Source: CAZBUK01 sp964495085
GTDB taxonomy: Bacteria > Bacteroidota > Ignavibacteria > T3Sed10-11
Direction of reading: 5' to 3'
DNA length: 64,000 bases
Assembly (NCBI GenBank): GCA_964495085.1
Contig: CAZBUK010000004.1
Location: forward strand, 1 to 64,000
Shown here piece after piece: positions 51,714 to 59,707 of the stretch (its first letter is position 1; the number at the start of each line of letters is the position of its first letter). Position numbers and translations under genes: made by a program. The notes beneath the pieces are model-generated. The model did not search any database. It was not told where the DNA came from and saw only the letters and a program-made list of their open reading frames with translations.

Positions 51714-53714
51714 TCACTCTTTTGAGTCTGCAAATGCCTGTTCGAGATAGTCGTAATGAATGCTGACCGGGAATCGCTGCTTGAGTCCGTCGAGCCATTC
51801 CTGCTCGCGCTTCGCCGCCATTTCATCCTGGTAAGCGGTGGTAACCTGGGCACGGGCCTCCTCGAAGGTTTTATGCCGGGCAGGATCTTTTTCAATCGTT
51901 TTGACTATGGCGTAGTTGGAACCGACGCGGAACGGCTCGCTGACATCGCCGGCCTCCTGACTGAATGCGCGTGCCGAGAAATCATCCTTGGTTGCCTCGA
52001 TCATACCGGTAACGCCGCGATTGCGCTTCATACCGGGGCGTATGGTATATTGGGCCGCGAGTTCTTCCATGTCTTCGCCGGCAATAATTCGATTATAGAT
52101 CGACTGCGCGAGGGTATCCTGACGAACCGAAATCTCGATCAGGTTCACCCGGTCGGGATAGGTATAGTTACCGGTCGTCGCTTCGTAGTAAGTCCGCAGG
52201 TTTTCCTCGCTGAGATCAAGCGCAGACCATACCTTCTGCTGCTCTATATAATATATTAGTATGCCGTCCTTGTATTCCTGGATCTTCTCCGTAAAATCCG
52301 GATGCCGTCGGGGAATGTCCTTCGCCTCTTCATGGAGCAGTTCGATCTCTTCGATCCTGCTCATCAGGCCGCGGATTACGGACGGCTGCAGGCGCCTGCC
52401 GATGAATTCCGGATTGGTGCTCAGGTGTTTTGCAATTCGTTCGACGCCGACCGGATTCCCCGCGATGGTATAGAGAGTCGTCTTTCTCATGTCCCCGGGC
52501 AGCTCATCGATCCAGTCCTCGGTATCGGTGAATGATGCGGTATCGAGCGAGGCGAGAAAACTTTCTATATTTTCGGGATGACTCTCAAACGCGTATTTCC
52601 TCCGGAGTGAATCCATGTACGCAGCATATTCTGTGTCCAGGCGGGATTGTTGGTATGTCTTTCGCAGCTCTTCCCGCATATCGGCGTATGAGGGGAGCGG
52701 GACATGTTCGACGGTTTTGATAATATGAAATCCGTACTGAGTCCGGACAACTCCCGAGATTTCACCCGCCTTCTGGTCGAACGCAACCTCCTCGAATTCC
52801 TTTGGAAGCCGCCTTCTCTGAAAGACTCCGAGATCGCCCCCTTTATCCGAACTTCCCCAATCCTCGGAATGGCGCTGCGCCATTTCTGCAAAGTCCGCGC
52901 CGGTTCTCAGCGTGTCGAGAATTGCCTGTATCGACTCCAGCGCTTTGAGCGTATCGGCGGGATCCGCATCGCCGAGTGCATACTTCATGATGTGTGAAGC
53001 CCGGACGCCTCCCGTGCTCGGCCGCCGGTCGGTTTTCTTTATAATATGATAGCCGTACTGCGTCCTGACCGGCGTTCTGGTCATCTCGCCGGGTTGAAGG
53101 GCGAACACCGCATCTTCAAACGATTTTACCATCAGTCCGCCGGTGAAGAAATACAGATCGCCCCGGTTTTGTGCGGCGCTCGGATCCTCCGAGTGTTCCA
53201 CCGCCAGATCCTCGAACGAAGCCCCCGCATCGAGCTTTTGTATCAAACCGAGAGCCCGTTCGTATGCCGCCAGGGTGTCCGCGGGTGAAGGATTCGATCC
53301 GAGACGCAGCAAAATGTGGCTTGCCCGGATTTCGTACTTTTTCCGCTCGTACATTGCACGGTAGGCGGGTTCGAAAAATTCCCGCTCGAGTAAAAATGCA
53401 ACCGCCAGCGATTTTTCATATTCGCCCAGCTCTTCCAGAACCTCAGGCGACCGATCGAGGCCTTCGGCATAGGCGTCCTTCATCTTCAGTTTATAGCGCA
53501 CCAGCAGGTCGAGAAATTCCTTCCTGTCGTCGATGGATGCTTCTTTCCCTTTATCCCAACCTCCGTTCAGTCTTGCATAGGTAGCTTCGTACTCCGTCAA
53601 CGTCAGGGGTTGATCGCCTATGGAGGCGATTATGGTTTCCGAAGCCTGTCTCGAACAACCGGTTATACCGAACAGAATACATACTAAGCCGATGAAATAA
53701 ATGCGACTCTTCAT
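51714..53714 (-). CDS. Large multi-domain parvulin-type PPIase lipoprotein
   Basis: About 666 residues from the ATG at 53714 (a GTG at 53723 is also open). The lipobox is LFGITGC. SurA-like N-terminal helices lead to two clear parvulin domains: RASHILLRLGSNPSPADTLA at about 133 and RASHIMKYALGDADPADTLK at about 245, each ending in the pattern QYGYHIIK or QYGFHIIK. A third, weaker repeat near 510-620 (VNLIEISVRQDTLAQ to VGSNYAIVKT) follows. It is the first gene of the six-gene minus-strand operon. The layout resembles the PpiD/PrsA chaperones of the outer leaf of the inner membrane or the outer membrane. Confidence 0.88.
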   Translation of the reverse strand: MKSRIYFIGLVCILFGITGCSRQASETIIASIGDQPLTLTEYEATYARLNGGWDKGKEASIDDRKEFLDLLVRYKLKMKDAYAEGLDRSPEVLEELGEYEKSLAVAFLLEREFFEPAYRAMYERKKYEIRASHILLRLGSNPSPADTLAAYERALGLIQKLDAGASFEDLAVEHSEDPSAAQNRGDLYFFTGGLMVKSFEDAVFALQPGEMTRTPVRTQYGYHIIKKTDRRPSTGGVRASHIMKYALGDADPADTLKALESIQAILDTLRTGADFAEMAQRHSEDWGSSDKGGDLGVFQRRRLPKEFEEVAFDQKAGEISGVVRTQYGFHIIKTVEHVPLPSYADMREELRKTYQQSRLDTEYAAYMDSLRRKYAFESHPENIESFLASLDTASFTDTEDWIDELPGDMRKTTLYTIAGNPVGVERIAKHLSTNPEFIGRRLQPSVIRGLMSRIEEIELLHEEAKDIPRRHPDFTEKIQEYKDGILIYYIEQQKVWSALDLSEENLRTYYEATTGNYTYPDRVNLIEISVRQDTLAQSIYNRIIAGEDMEELAAQYTIRPGMKRNRGVTGMIEATKDDFSARAFSQEAGDVSEPFRVGSNYAIVKTIEKDPARHKTFEEARAQVTTAYQDEMAAKREQEWLDGLKQRFPVSIHYDYLEQAFADSKE

Positions 53715-53768
53715 AACGATCACATCTCACATAATGATTGGATACGCGGATAGGTTGATTATTTATTG

Positions 53769-53883
53769 GTTCCCGCTGAAAAAATCGTTGTCATCCTCCG
53801 ACTCCGCATCGGACGCCAACACTGCCAGGCCGAGCCCTGATCCCGACTCCGTCGGGAGGGAAGCCTGACTTTTTCAGTAAGAA
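53769..53883. mobile_element. Palindromic mini-element, copy 2
   Basis: Starts GTTCCCGCTGAAAAAATC and ends GACTTTTTCAGTAAGAA, its imperfect reverse complement. An inner hairpin CCCGACTCCGTCGGG (53843-53857) sits where copy 1 has CCGACAAGTCGG. The end AGCCTGACTTTTTC is the exact reverse complement of bases near the start of copy 1 at 31705, so the two copies lie in opposite directions. Non-coding. Confidence 0.6.
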
Positions 53884-54618
53884 GTAATATGATATACAAG
53901 ATTAGTAATTTAAGAATTTACCCATTCATAAGCAATTTAAGCGATTTGAAGGATATTTGTGGAGGAATGCCGATTTAAGAATATCAGGGTAAACCGATCT
54001 ATTGGATCCGTCATTTTCACCAGATTTGGATAAACCTCGGGGACGAGCCTCCAAACGGGCCTTATCTCCGGCGGTACGTAACTGTATTATCGATCTTTAT
54101 CGTTCAGTCTAAACCAAGGACCTTAACAAACGACTCGTTCCCTGCGATTCGGTTACCGATATAGCTCGATAACCTCAGGGATCCGATCTGAAGAACGTCG
54201 TCTGCTTAGATATCACTCGATGAGTCAATTTTATTAAAATATTGGAAATTATGAAATAAGTTATTATACTTCGACTCAAGTAGAGTCGCAGCAACCTTTC
54301 CACGAATATATTTCACCTAGCTAAGCCGCATACTAAAAACTAAATTGTGCCGTTGTCTGTTTCCACCCACCTGTTCGGACATATATCTACGAACCGATCT
54401 GTAAAGCAGGATACTCTAAATTTACTCGATATGGTTTGAGGGGCAAGGCGGTTTAGGTTAGATTAACCATATATCATAGATGTAGATAGAGAACAGATAT
54501 GTAGTCTCATCTTGTCTGGTTTATTGCAGGCAAATTATTGTATAGACGCTATCGTTCGAAATCCTTGATGATCTCAAATTAAAACCGACAATCTTTTATA
54601 TGCTCAAGGGAGGGATCT
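53884..54618. other. AT-rich stretch without a visible gene
   Basis: About 730 bases between the mini-element and the secreted-protein gene at 54619. It is clearly AT-richer than the core gene blocks. No frame has a recognisable product and no RNA gene was seen. It may be eroded sequence. GGGAGG lies just before the start at 54619. Confidence 0.45.
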
Positions 54619-55458
54619 ATGAGACTGCGTAAATTATTCATTATAATCGTCTTTTCAGTGCTAAGTGTACAATATGTAACCCTCGCCGATGTTCCCCGCA
54701 CCATCTTTCATCAGGGACTTCTCACCGACGAAAGCGGAGAACCGGTAGAAAATAAAGCCTATATTTTCACGTTCCGCATCTACGACAACGCATCCGAAGG
54801 TCCGGCACTCTGGAATGAGACCCAGGCCGTCATGGTATCCGGGGGAGTATTCAATACCTGGCTTGGGAAAGAAAATCCGATAGATCTCCCGTTTGATGAG
54901 CAGTATTGGGTCGGCATTTCGATCGATGGAGGAGATGAACTCGAGCCGCGTATGCCGCTCGGCGCTGCGCCGTATGCGATACATGCACTATCGGTTGAAG
55001 ACGAAGCTATTACAACGGAAAAACTTGCCTCGGGAGCGGTGACGCCTGAGAAACTCCATCCAGACATTTCTCTTCCCGTCACCTTCGAATTCACCGTATC
55101 AGCATCAGATTGGGGGAATAATTTACATTATGGTTCCGGTAATATCTTTAGGGCATATTCAATTCCCCCGGAGAATGTAGGTGGGATAGATGTTGTTTCT
55201 TTTTTTAATAACGGCGGAGCCATAGTGGTTTATGCAAACGCACATCACACCGACGGCGGTTCCCTTGGAGGCTGGCACAACCTTCCTTATATGTATCGAT
55301 CTGTGGATGAGATCGGTGTTAAAATACTGTATCTCATTTCACGGGGTGCGTTAGCCATAACAAGGACGACCAATGGTTGGGATTCTTTAATTATTCCGGA
55401 TGATAATCTGCCGGATTCCGTCGATATCAAGATCGTGCTGATTAAGAATGTTAATTGA
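54619..55458 (+). CDS. Secreted structural protein with fibre-like middle part
   Basis: 279 residues. A signal peptide (about 1-24) is followed by a domain I know from many FCB secreted proteins: PRTIFHQGLLTDESGEPV, then YIFTFRIYDNASEGPALWNE and QYWVGISIDGGDELEPRMPL, closing with AAPYAI. Next comes a short segment EDEAITTEKLASGAVTPEKL, typical of trimeric coiled-coil necks in tail-fibre-like proteins. The last about 120 residues are beta-rich with no match. There is no type IX sorting domain. It may be a surface or matrix protein. GGGAGG lies before the start. Confidence 0.75.
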   Translation: MRLRKLFIIIVFSVLSVQYVTLADVPRTIFHQGLLTDESGEPVENKAYIFTFRIYDNASEGPALWNETQAVMVSGGVFNTWLGKENPIDLPFDEQYWVGISIDGGDELEPRMPLGAAPYAIHALSVEDEAITTEKLASGAVTPEKLHPDISLPVTFEFTVSASDWGNNLHYGSGNIFRAYSIPPENVGGIDVVSFFNNGGAIVVYANAHHTDGGSLGGWHNLPYMYRSVDEIGVKILYLISRGALAITRTTNGWDSLIIPDDNLPDSVDIKIVLIKNVN

Positions 55459-55697
55459 ATATATCCGATAAAGTTTTAATAGCCGTTTCGATGAACACCT
55501 CCGGATGTTTCAAAGGTTTACTGATTTCGACCATCTCAAACGTGAATCTCGGTACTTTCGGGACCAGCACAATCGTTAAGGGAGAAGCTGCATTTTATCC
55601 GTGGGTGAACGAAAAAGGATATATCAACATTCTCAATGAAGTGTAAACGATGTCATGATACTTGTCATCTACTAAACTTCTCCAAACCGTATGCAGA

Positions 55698-56414
55698 AGG
55701 CACTTTAAAATATAAATATCTTAAACCTTATTTATTCACTCAACCTTAGTAGTCAAAAGTCTCCCCCCATAAACCAAAACCTTATTACCTTATCTTTTCT
55801 TTATCCTACCAGGCTGTATTGTTCTCTGGTAGTGTTTCATCAATTTCTCATATTCCTCTGCAAAACTTACCTTCCGATGATGCGCCCCTTGGTTTAATAT
55901 ATACCTGCATACTCTCTCCACATCAGACTTCGATACTGAAAAGGCAGCTGCAGTCTCCTGCCATAAAAATATGCCGTTGCTGAGTTTGTTTTCAAAAATA
56001 AATTTACGGGTACCATCTGCAATAATCGTTGCCATTCCCTCCTCCGATATACCAGGCGAGCGTGATACGAGCATGTGCACATGATCCGGGTTCGCGTATA
56101 TTGCATACAGTTTCGAATCAAGATTTTTCACTATACCGGTTATATACTTCTCAACCCTCTTTCTGCTGCTTTCCGGTATCAATGGAATACGGTTCTTCGT
56201 TGATAGTATAAAATGTATATAGAGGTTATGATATTTAATTCTCATACCGTATACGCGATTCCTGATAACAAAAAAAAGGTAATAAGGTCGATGGGTGTAT
56301 GGAACGTTCGTGCTACTAAGGTTATTGAAACCGGATAAGGTTTTGTCGTTTGATATCCCGGTTTACATATAATTTAATCGTGGTGGATCTATATGCTCCT
56401 GCCGGAATCATCAT
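55698..56414. mobile_element. IS200-like element, full copy
   Basis: The element holds the IS200-like transposase gene (minus strand) between two non-coding arms. The arms contain nested exact inverted repeats: AACCTTAGTAG (55742-55752) with CTACTAAGGTT (56313-56323), and CCTTATTACCTT (55780-55791) with AAGGTAATAAGG (56276-56287). A CTACCAG/CTGGTAG hairpin lies just after the first arm. The limits are set by alignment with the deleted copy at 58148-58494; weaker similarity continues about 40 bases further right. No target duplication was found, as expected for this family. Confidence 0.8.
55790..56245 (-). CDS. IS200-like Y1 transposase (REP-associated type)
   Basis: 151 residues, a complete HUH single-strand transposase. 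It starts with YHNLYIHFILSTKNRIPLIP, has the metal motif YANPDHVHMLVS (His-Val-His at about 55-57), and the nucleophile Tyr in CRYILNQGAHHRKVSF near residue 117. No zinc ribbon or TnpB partner is present, so it is the short IS200/RAYT form. The stop codon lies inside the left inverted repeat CCTTATTACCTT. All catalytic residues I can check are kept, so it could be active. Confidence 0.92.
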   Translation of the reverse strand: MRIKYHNLYIHFILSTKNRIPLIPESSRKRVEKYITGIVKNLDSKLYAIYANPDHVHMLVSRSPGISEEGMATIIADGTRKFIFENKLSNGIFLWQETAAAFSVSKSDVERVCRYILNQGAHHRKVSFAEEYEKLMKHYQRTIQPGRIKKR

Positions 56415-56769
56415 ACAAATAAAATGTGGTGAAGGCAAGCGTGCATAAAGGGGCGAAGATGCTGAGATGCGCATAGGGTAAAGCCGATTCGTATGTGGGA
56501 AGAGCGATGTCTTCTCACGCACTACGTGATATACGGAATAGTGGGCGGAAATGGCAACTACATTGAAATTGTGGTGATGGAATTTTCCCTTCATTCAATA
56601 AAAGTATTGCTTTTCTACTTGCATATGTTTCCGAACAGAGAGATTGTACATATGATGATGATCAATTATCAAGAGATCTTCGTGAATCAAGAATAGCTAC
56701 GTTCTCTGGTCATTTGCTTATTTCGATTTTATACAATCAGGCCATCATGAAAAGTAAATATAATCCTTG
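56415..56769. other. Intergenic stretch between IS element and immunity-like gene
   Basis: About 350 AT-rich bases. The first 40 or so resemble the sequence that follows the deleted copy (58495-58533), so the element may extend a little. No gene is visible in the rest. Confidence 0.4.
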
Positions 56770-57294
56770 TTACCCGTAATAAGACTGTATATCCCGAATT
56801 ATCCACATTGTCTTTCTCCTTTTAAAAATGATAGTCAGTCGACCACGGTCAACGTAGATCAGATCGAGGGCTGGAGAATACATTTCGTTCTTAATCAAAT
56901 CGATAATCAATTCATCTCTATCCTGTTTCCTGATTGATAAAATTAAAAAATCAAACTGCTCCTTCGTTGACCGTTTATGTATTTCTATCGAATCTATCGG
57001 AAGAATTGACCACCTATCAATATGTCTTGGGAGTGCCCGTGATAAGTTCTCATCAAACGATGACGATCGTGAATCACGGGAAGCTCGTTCCCTGACCGGA
57101 TGTATAAATATAGTATCACTTACAAAGATACCCTCGACTTCGGGCAATTTCTCCAACGCAATAGCATGATGTAATGCGTCACGAACTGCATGTGATATAT
57201 CAGCATGATCATGCGAGCAGGACTGGATCCCAGTCATTACACCGATACAAAGCTTGACTATAACACCTATTACATTATGTTGAAAAAACGTCAT
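56770..57294 (-). CDS. Hypothetical protein, probable immunity partner of the RHS tip
   Basis: 174 residues, no family recognised. It starts 18 bases after the stop of the RHS-tip gene on the same strand, the standard place for an immunity gene of a polymorphic toxin. No signal peptide is clear, though residues 5-22 are hydrophobic (VIGVIVKLCIGVMTG). Later parts alternate charged helices and strands (FDFLILSIRKQDRDELIIDL, IYVDRGRLTIIFKRRK). The base composition is AT-rich like the toxin gene. The immunity role rests only on position and is inference. Confidence 0.5.
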   Translation of the reverse strand: MTFFQHNVIGVIVKLCIGVMTGIQSCSHDHADISHAVRDALHHAIALEKLPEVEGIFVSDTIFIHPVRERASRDSRSSSFDENLSRALPRHIDRWSILPIDSIEIHKRSTKEQFDFLILSIRKQDRDELIIDLIKNEMYSPALDLIYVDRGRLTIIFKRRKTMWIIRDIQSYYG

Positions 57295-57312
57295 ACCATC
57301 TCCTTATCATTG

Positions 57313-58119
57313 TCACTCATTTTTTCTCTTGTTGAGTCTTTCTTGTAGTTTTTCTTGGTCGGGTGGTGAAATCTGCCTTATTTCATCTCCAATAGTTCCT
57401 GCTTTGATTTTTCTTCCTATTATTGAGCCATCGTCGTGCTCCCTACCTTGTTCATCTTTTGGATGCTGCAGGTCGGCTTTGTTGTGACCGATTTCATGGG
57501 AAGCATCATTGGCAGCAGCAGTCTCGAGATTTGTTTCCCCATCATGCTGCAAGCCTACCAAATTGACCAATACTGTATTTCGATCTCCAGTAAACTTATC
57601 GATGGAGGCGCCACGCCCTGTGCCATCCGAAGCGTATAGGTCTAACTTAACCTTGATTGAGTTTTCAGATCCGAACAATCTCTTTAGCTCGAACTTAAAA
57701 TTGCCTGCGATTCCTGTATAAACTTTGACACCCTCAGTCTCAAATTGATTCACTACTATCGTAGCAACATCATTAACAGCTACGTTGTGTCTGGTGCTGT
57801 TGTAAACGTATATGTTTATCTGTCTTCCATCTGGGTCATAGAATATGATGGGGTTATTTGCGCTGTAACTATACGGACTCCACCCCGCATACTTCCCCGC
57901 CAGCGGATCCACCTGCATCCATACACCCTCCTCAGTCAAATACGTCCGCGCTCCCGCATACATCAGACCCGTGAGTTCATCTTTTTCATGACCCGTAAAC
58001 TGATACCGCTTATCCGCCGACCCCACTCCCCTCTGCTGCTCCATCGTCATGATGTACGGATCGTGATACCCACATCGTACTACTTCAATGCCTGATTTCC
58101 CAATATTAGATATATACAA
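57313..58119 (-). CDS. RHS-repeat C-terminal tip with HExxH toxin-like domain, 5'-truncated
   Basis: Up to 268 residues. Residues 38-98 are the RHS core end: KRYQFTGHEKDELTGLMYAG, then GVWMQVDPLAGKYAGWSPYS and the closing NPIIFYDPDGR. After the DPDGR hinge comes a variable C-terminal domain of about 170 residues with SHEIGH (His208-Glu209-x-x-His212) and DLQHP (His219), a metzincin-like zinc protease pattern with one extra residue between the His pair and the third His. The frame only starts with a TTG and no RHS repeats precede it; the deleted IS copy begins 28 bases upstream. This looks like a displaced or silent toxin cassette rather than a complete gene. Confidence 0.75.
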   Translation of the reverse strand: MYISNIGKSGIEVVRCGYHDPYIMTMEQQRGVGSADKRYQFTGHEKDELTGLMYAGARTYLTEEGVWMQVDPLAGKYAGWSPYSYSANNPIIFYDPDGRQINIYVYNSTRHNVAVNDVATIVVNQFETEGVKVYTGIAGNFKFELKRLFGSENSIKVKLDLYASDGTGRGASIDKFTGDRNTVLVNLVGLQHDGETNLETAAANDASHEIGHNKADLQHPKDEQGREHDDGSIIGRKIKAGTIGDEIRQISPPDQEKLQERLNKRKNE

Positions 58120-58147
58120 TCTGTCGTAAAATCACAAGTAATCTTAG

Positions 58148-58494
58148 AGGCACTTTAAAATATAAATATCTTAAACCTTATTTATTCACTCAACCTTAGT
58201 AGCAAACAGTCTCCCCACATAAAACAAAAACCTTATTACCTTATCCTTTCTTTATCCTACCAGGCTGTATTGTCCTCTGGTAGTCGAATGTATAAGATGT
58301 ATATAGATCTTATGGTATTTAATTCTCCGTATACGCGAGTCCTGATAACAGAAATAAGGTACTAAGGTCGATGGGGTATGGAACGTTCGTGCTACTAAGG
58401 TTATTGAGACCGGATAAGGTTTTAGTCCGTTGATACCCCGGTTTCATATAATTGAATCGCGGTGTATCGATATGCTCCTGCCGGAATCATCATA
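58148..58494. mobile_element. IS200-like element, internally deleted copy
   Basis: Aligns with the full element at 55698-56414, same orientation. The left arm (58148-58283, to CTCTGGTAG) matches 55698-55832. It then jumps straight to the equivalent of about 56205-56210 (TGTATATAGA), so nearly the whole transposase gene is missing (about 370 bases). The right arm runs to GGAATCATCATA at 58494. The arms differ by scattered single changes, so the copies are not recent duplicates. It could still be moved in trans by the full-length transposase. Confidence 0.8.
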
Positions 58495-58611
58495 TGAATA
58501 TAAAGCAGTTAAGACAAGAATACGCAAAGGGGAATGAAATTATTCCAGGTAATACGGTATGACCTCTTTTTGAAGGAGTATGGGATTCGGGATAGCACGC
58601 GTGGAAAACGC

Positions 58612-58650
58612 AAGTGAAATAACGTCCGCGCTCCGGCGTAGGTGAGTAGC
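58612..58650 (-). pseudogene. RHS core remnant
   Basis: The minus strand reads LTYAGART, the same core segment as LMYAGART in the RHS tip at 57313, with a strong nucleotide match over about 20 bases (CGTCCGCGCTC). Nothing else of an RHS gene is readable on either side. It suggests a once larger RHS locus that was broken up. Confidence 0.4.
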
Positions 58651-58674
58651 ACAGCGATATCAACACACCGCGTC

Positions 58675-58902
58675 AAACCCCGTCAGGGGTGACAGTATGG
58701 TAGCGCAATCATCTGTTATCGTGAATCAATTTATTTTTTCTGCCCATAATATCGGCTAAGACATGTACAGCCGGCAGATCGAATCATACCGTGTATTTAC
58801 CATGCATCTCCACAGAGCCGCTAAAGAATACTGTCACCCCTGACGGGGTTTAATTTTGTGTTTTATTAATTATCTGCTACCATACTGTCATCCCTACGGG
58901 AT
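58675..58902. repeat. Long inverted repeat pair
   Basis: Bases 58675-58696 are the exact reverse complement of 58830-58851 (22 bp; core CCCCGTCAGGGG with GACAGT next to it). A further partial copy GCTACCATACTGTCATCCCT lies at 58876-58895, pairing with 58681-58704. The 130 bases between hold no gene. It is probably another dispersed repeat or a mini-element of its own. Confidence 0.6.
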
Positions 58903-59105
58903 TATGGGCGCTCAGGATCCAATTTAGAACAGTAATTATGCCAGATACTTTCTACTTCATTTTCTTTTTCAATTTTCAGTTAAATAATATATCGATAAAC
59001 CCCTGCGTTTCTGTTTCTGCAAACAATTTGACCTACCCCCATCCCTTATCACTTAGAGACCTGATGAAGGAACAGAAACTCGGAATAGTATGTGCAGGTA
59101 TAACT

Positions 59106-59163
59106 AGTTCTCACTGAAAAAGTACTTAGAAACTTTATTAATAAGACTTTTTTAGTGAGAACT
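59106..59163. repeat. Inverted repeat, short copy of the mini-element ends
   Basis: AGTTCTCACTGAAAAAGT (59106-59123) pairs with ACTTTTTTAGTGAGAACT (59146-59163), 17 of 18 positions, around a 22-base loop. The arms match the termini of the mini-elements at 31705 and 53769. It stands right at the broken 3' end of the sodium-symporter fragment. The poly-T arm means it could also stop transcription. Confidence 0.65.
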
Positions 59164-59208
59164 ATTTATACTGAACCGGCCACGCTCCGCTTGAATTAAC
59201 CGCTACTC

Positions 59209-59514
59209 TCACACTCCCCCCGACAAAAAGCGTCGGGTATACCCGAGGATTGCCCATATCGCGGAAATCCCCTGCACATATGCCATGCCGGTCACGCCGA
59301 TCACGAGCCAGGCGCTTCGTCCGGAGACCACCGCGCTCAATCCCACCACAAAGCTTTTCATTTTCCGGCCGCCGATGAAGAACTCGGCGACACCGCCAGA
59401 CGAAAATCTCGCCGCATAGATTCCGATCCCGATCATTATGAGCAGGTAGACGATGAATGCCGAAACTGACTGCGGATCGGCGGCGACGGGAGCGGCAGCG
59501 GACACGTGTTCCAT
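59209..59514 (-). pseudogene. Sodium:solute symporter, N-terminal fragment
   Basis: About 101 codons that match the start of SSS-family transporters: VYLLIMIGIGIYAARF (helix 1), then EFFIGGRKMKSFVVGLSAVV and WLVIGVTGMAYVQGISAIWA. The family needs around 450-600 residues, so roughly three helices of thirteen remain. The frame is lost after WAILGY, and the mini-element-type inverted repeat at 59106-59163 begins 46 bases further on. A ROK regulator gene stands 193 bases upstream on the same strand, so this may once have been a sugar symporter controlled by it. Confidence 0.75.
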
Positions 59515-59707
59515 TTGTATTTAAAAGGTGAACATTATGAGCCGGCAGAAATGTTTGTCCGGCAATGTATAGGGTGAAGTTGCGATGAAGAATGCAGGAT
59601 ACACACGCCGGAGAACCGGCGGGAAATCCCGGGAGGATGCACAATCCGTCAATTCGTTGTTCACGCCGCCGGTAGACGAAATGCTCCGGCTGATACCGGC
59701 CGTTGGA

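Noticed and set aside
55455..55646. 63-codon frame that overlaps the end of the secreted-protein gene
   Set aside because: It opens with TTG, has no ribosome site and no similarity I can name. It is possibly a decayed tail; not strong enough to call.
57313..58119. Complete RHS toxin gene
   Set aside because: It opens with TTG, has no ribosome site, no YD repeats and no export domain upstream. It can only be the C-terminal tip.
58675..58902. CRISPR array
   Set aside because: The repeats are inverted rather than direct, only two or three copies exist, spacers are irregular, and no cas gene is near.
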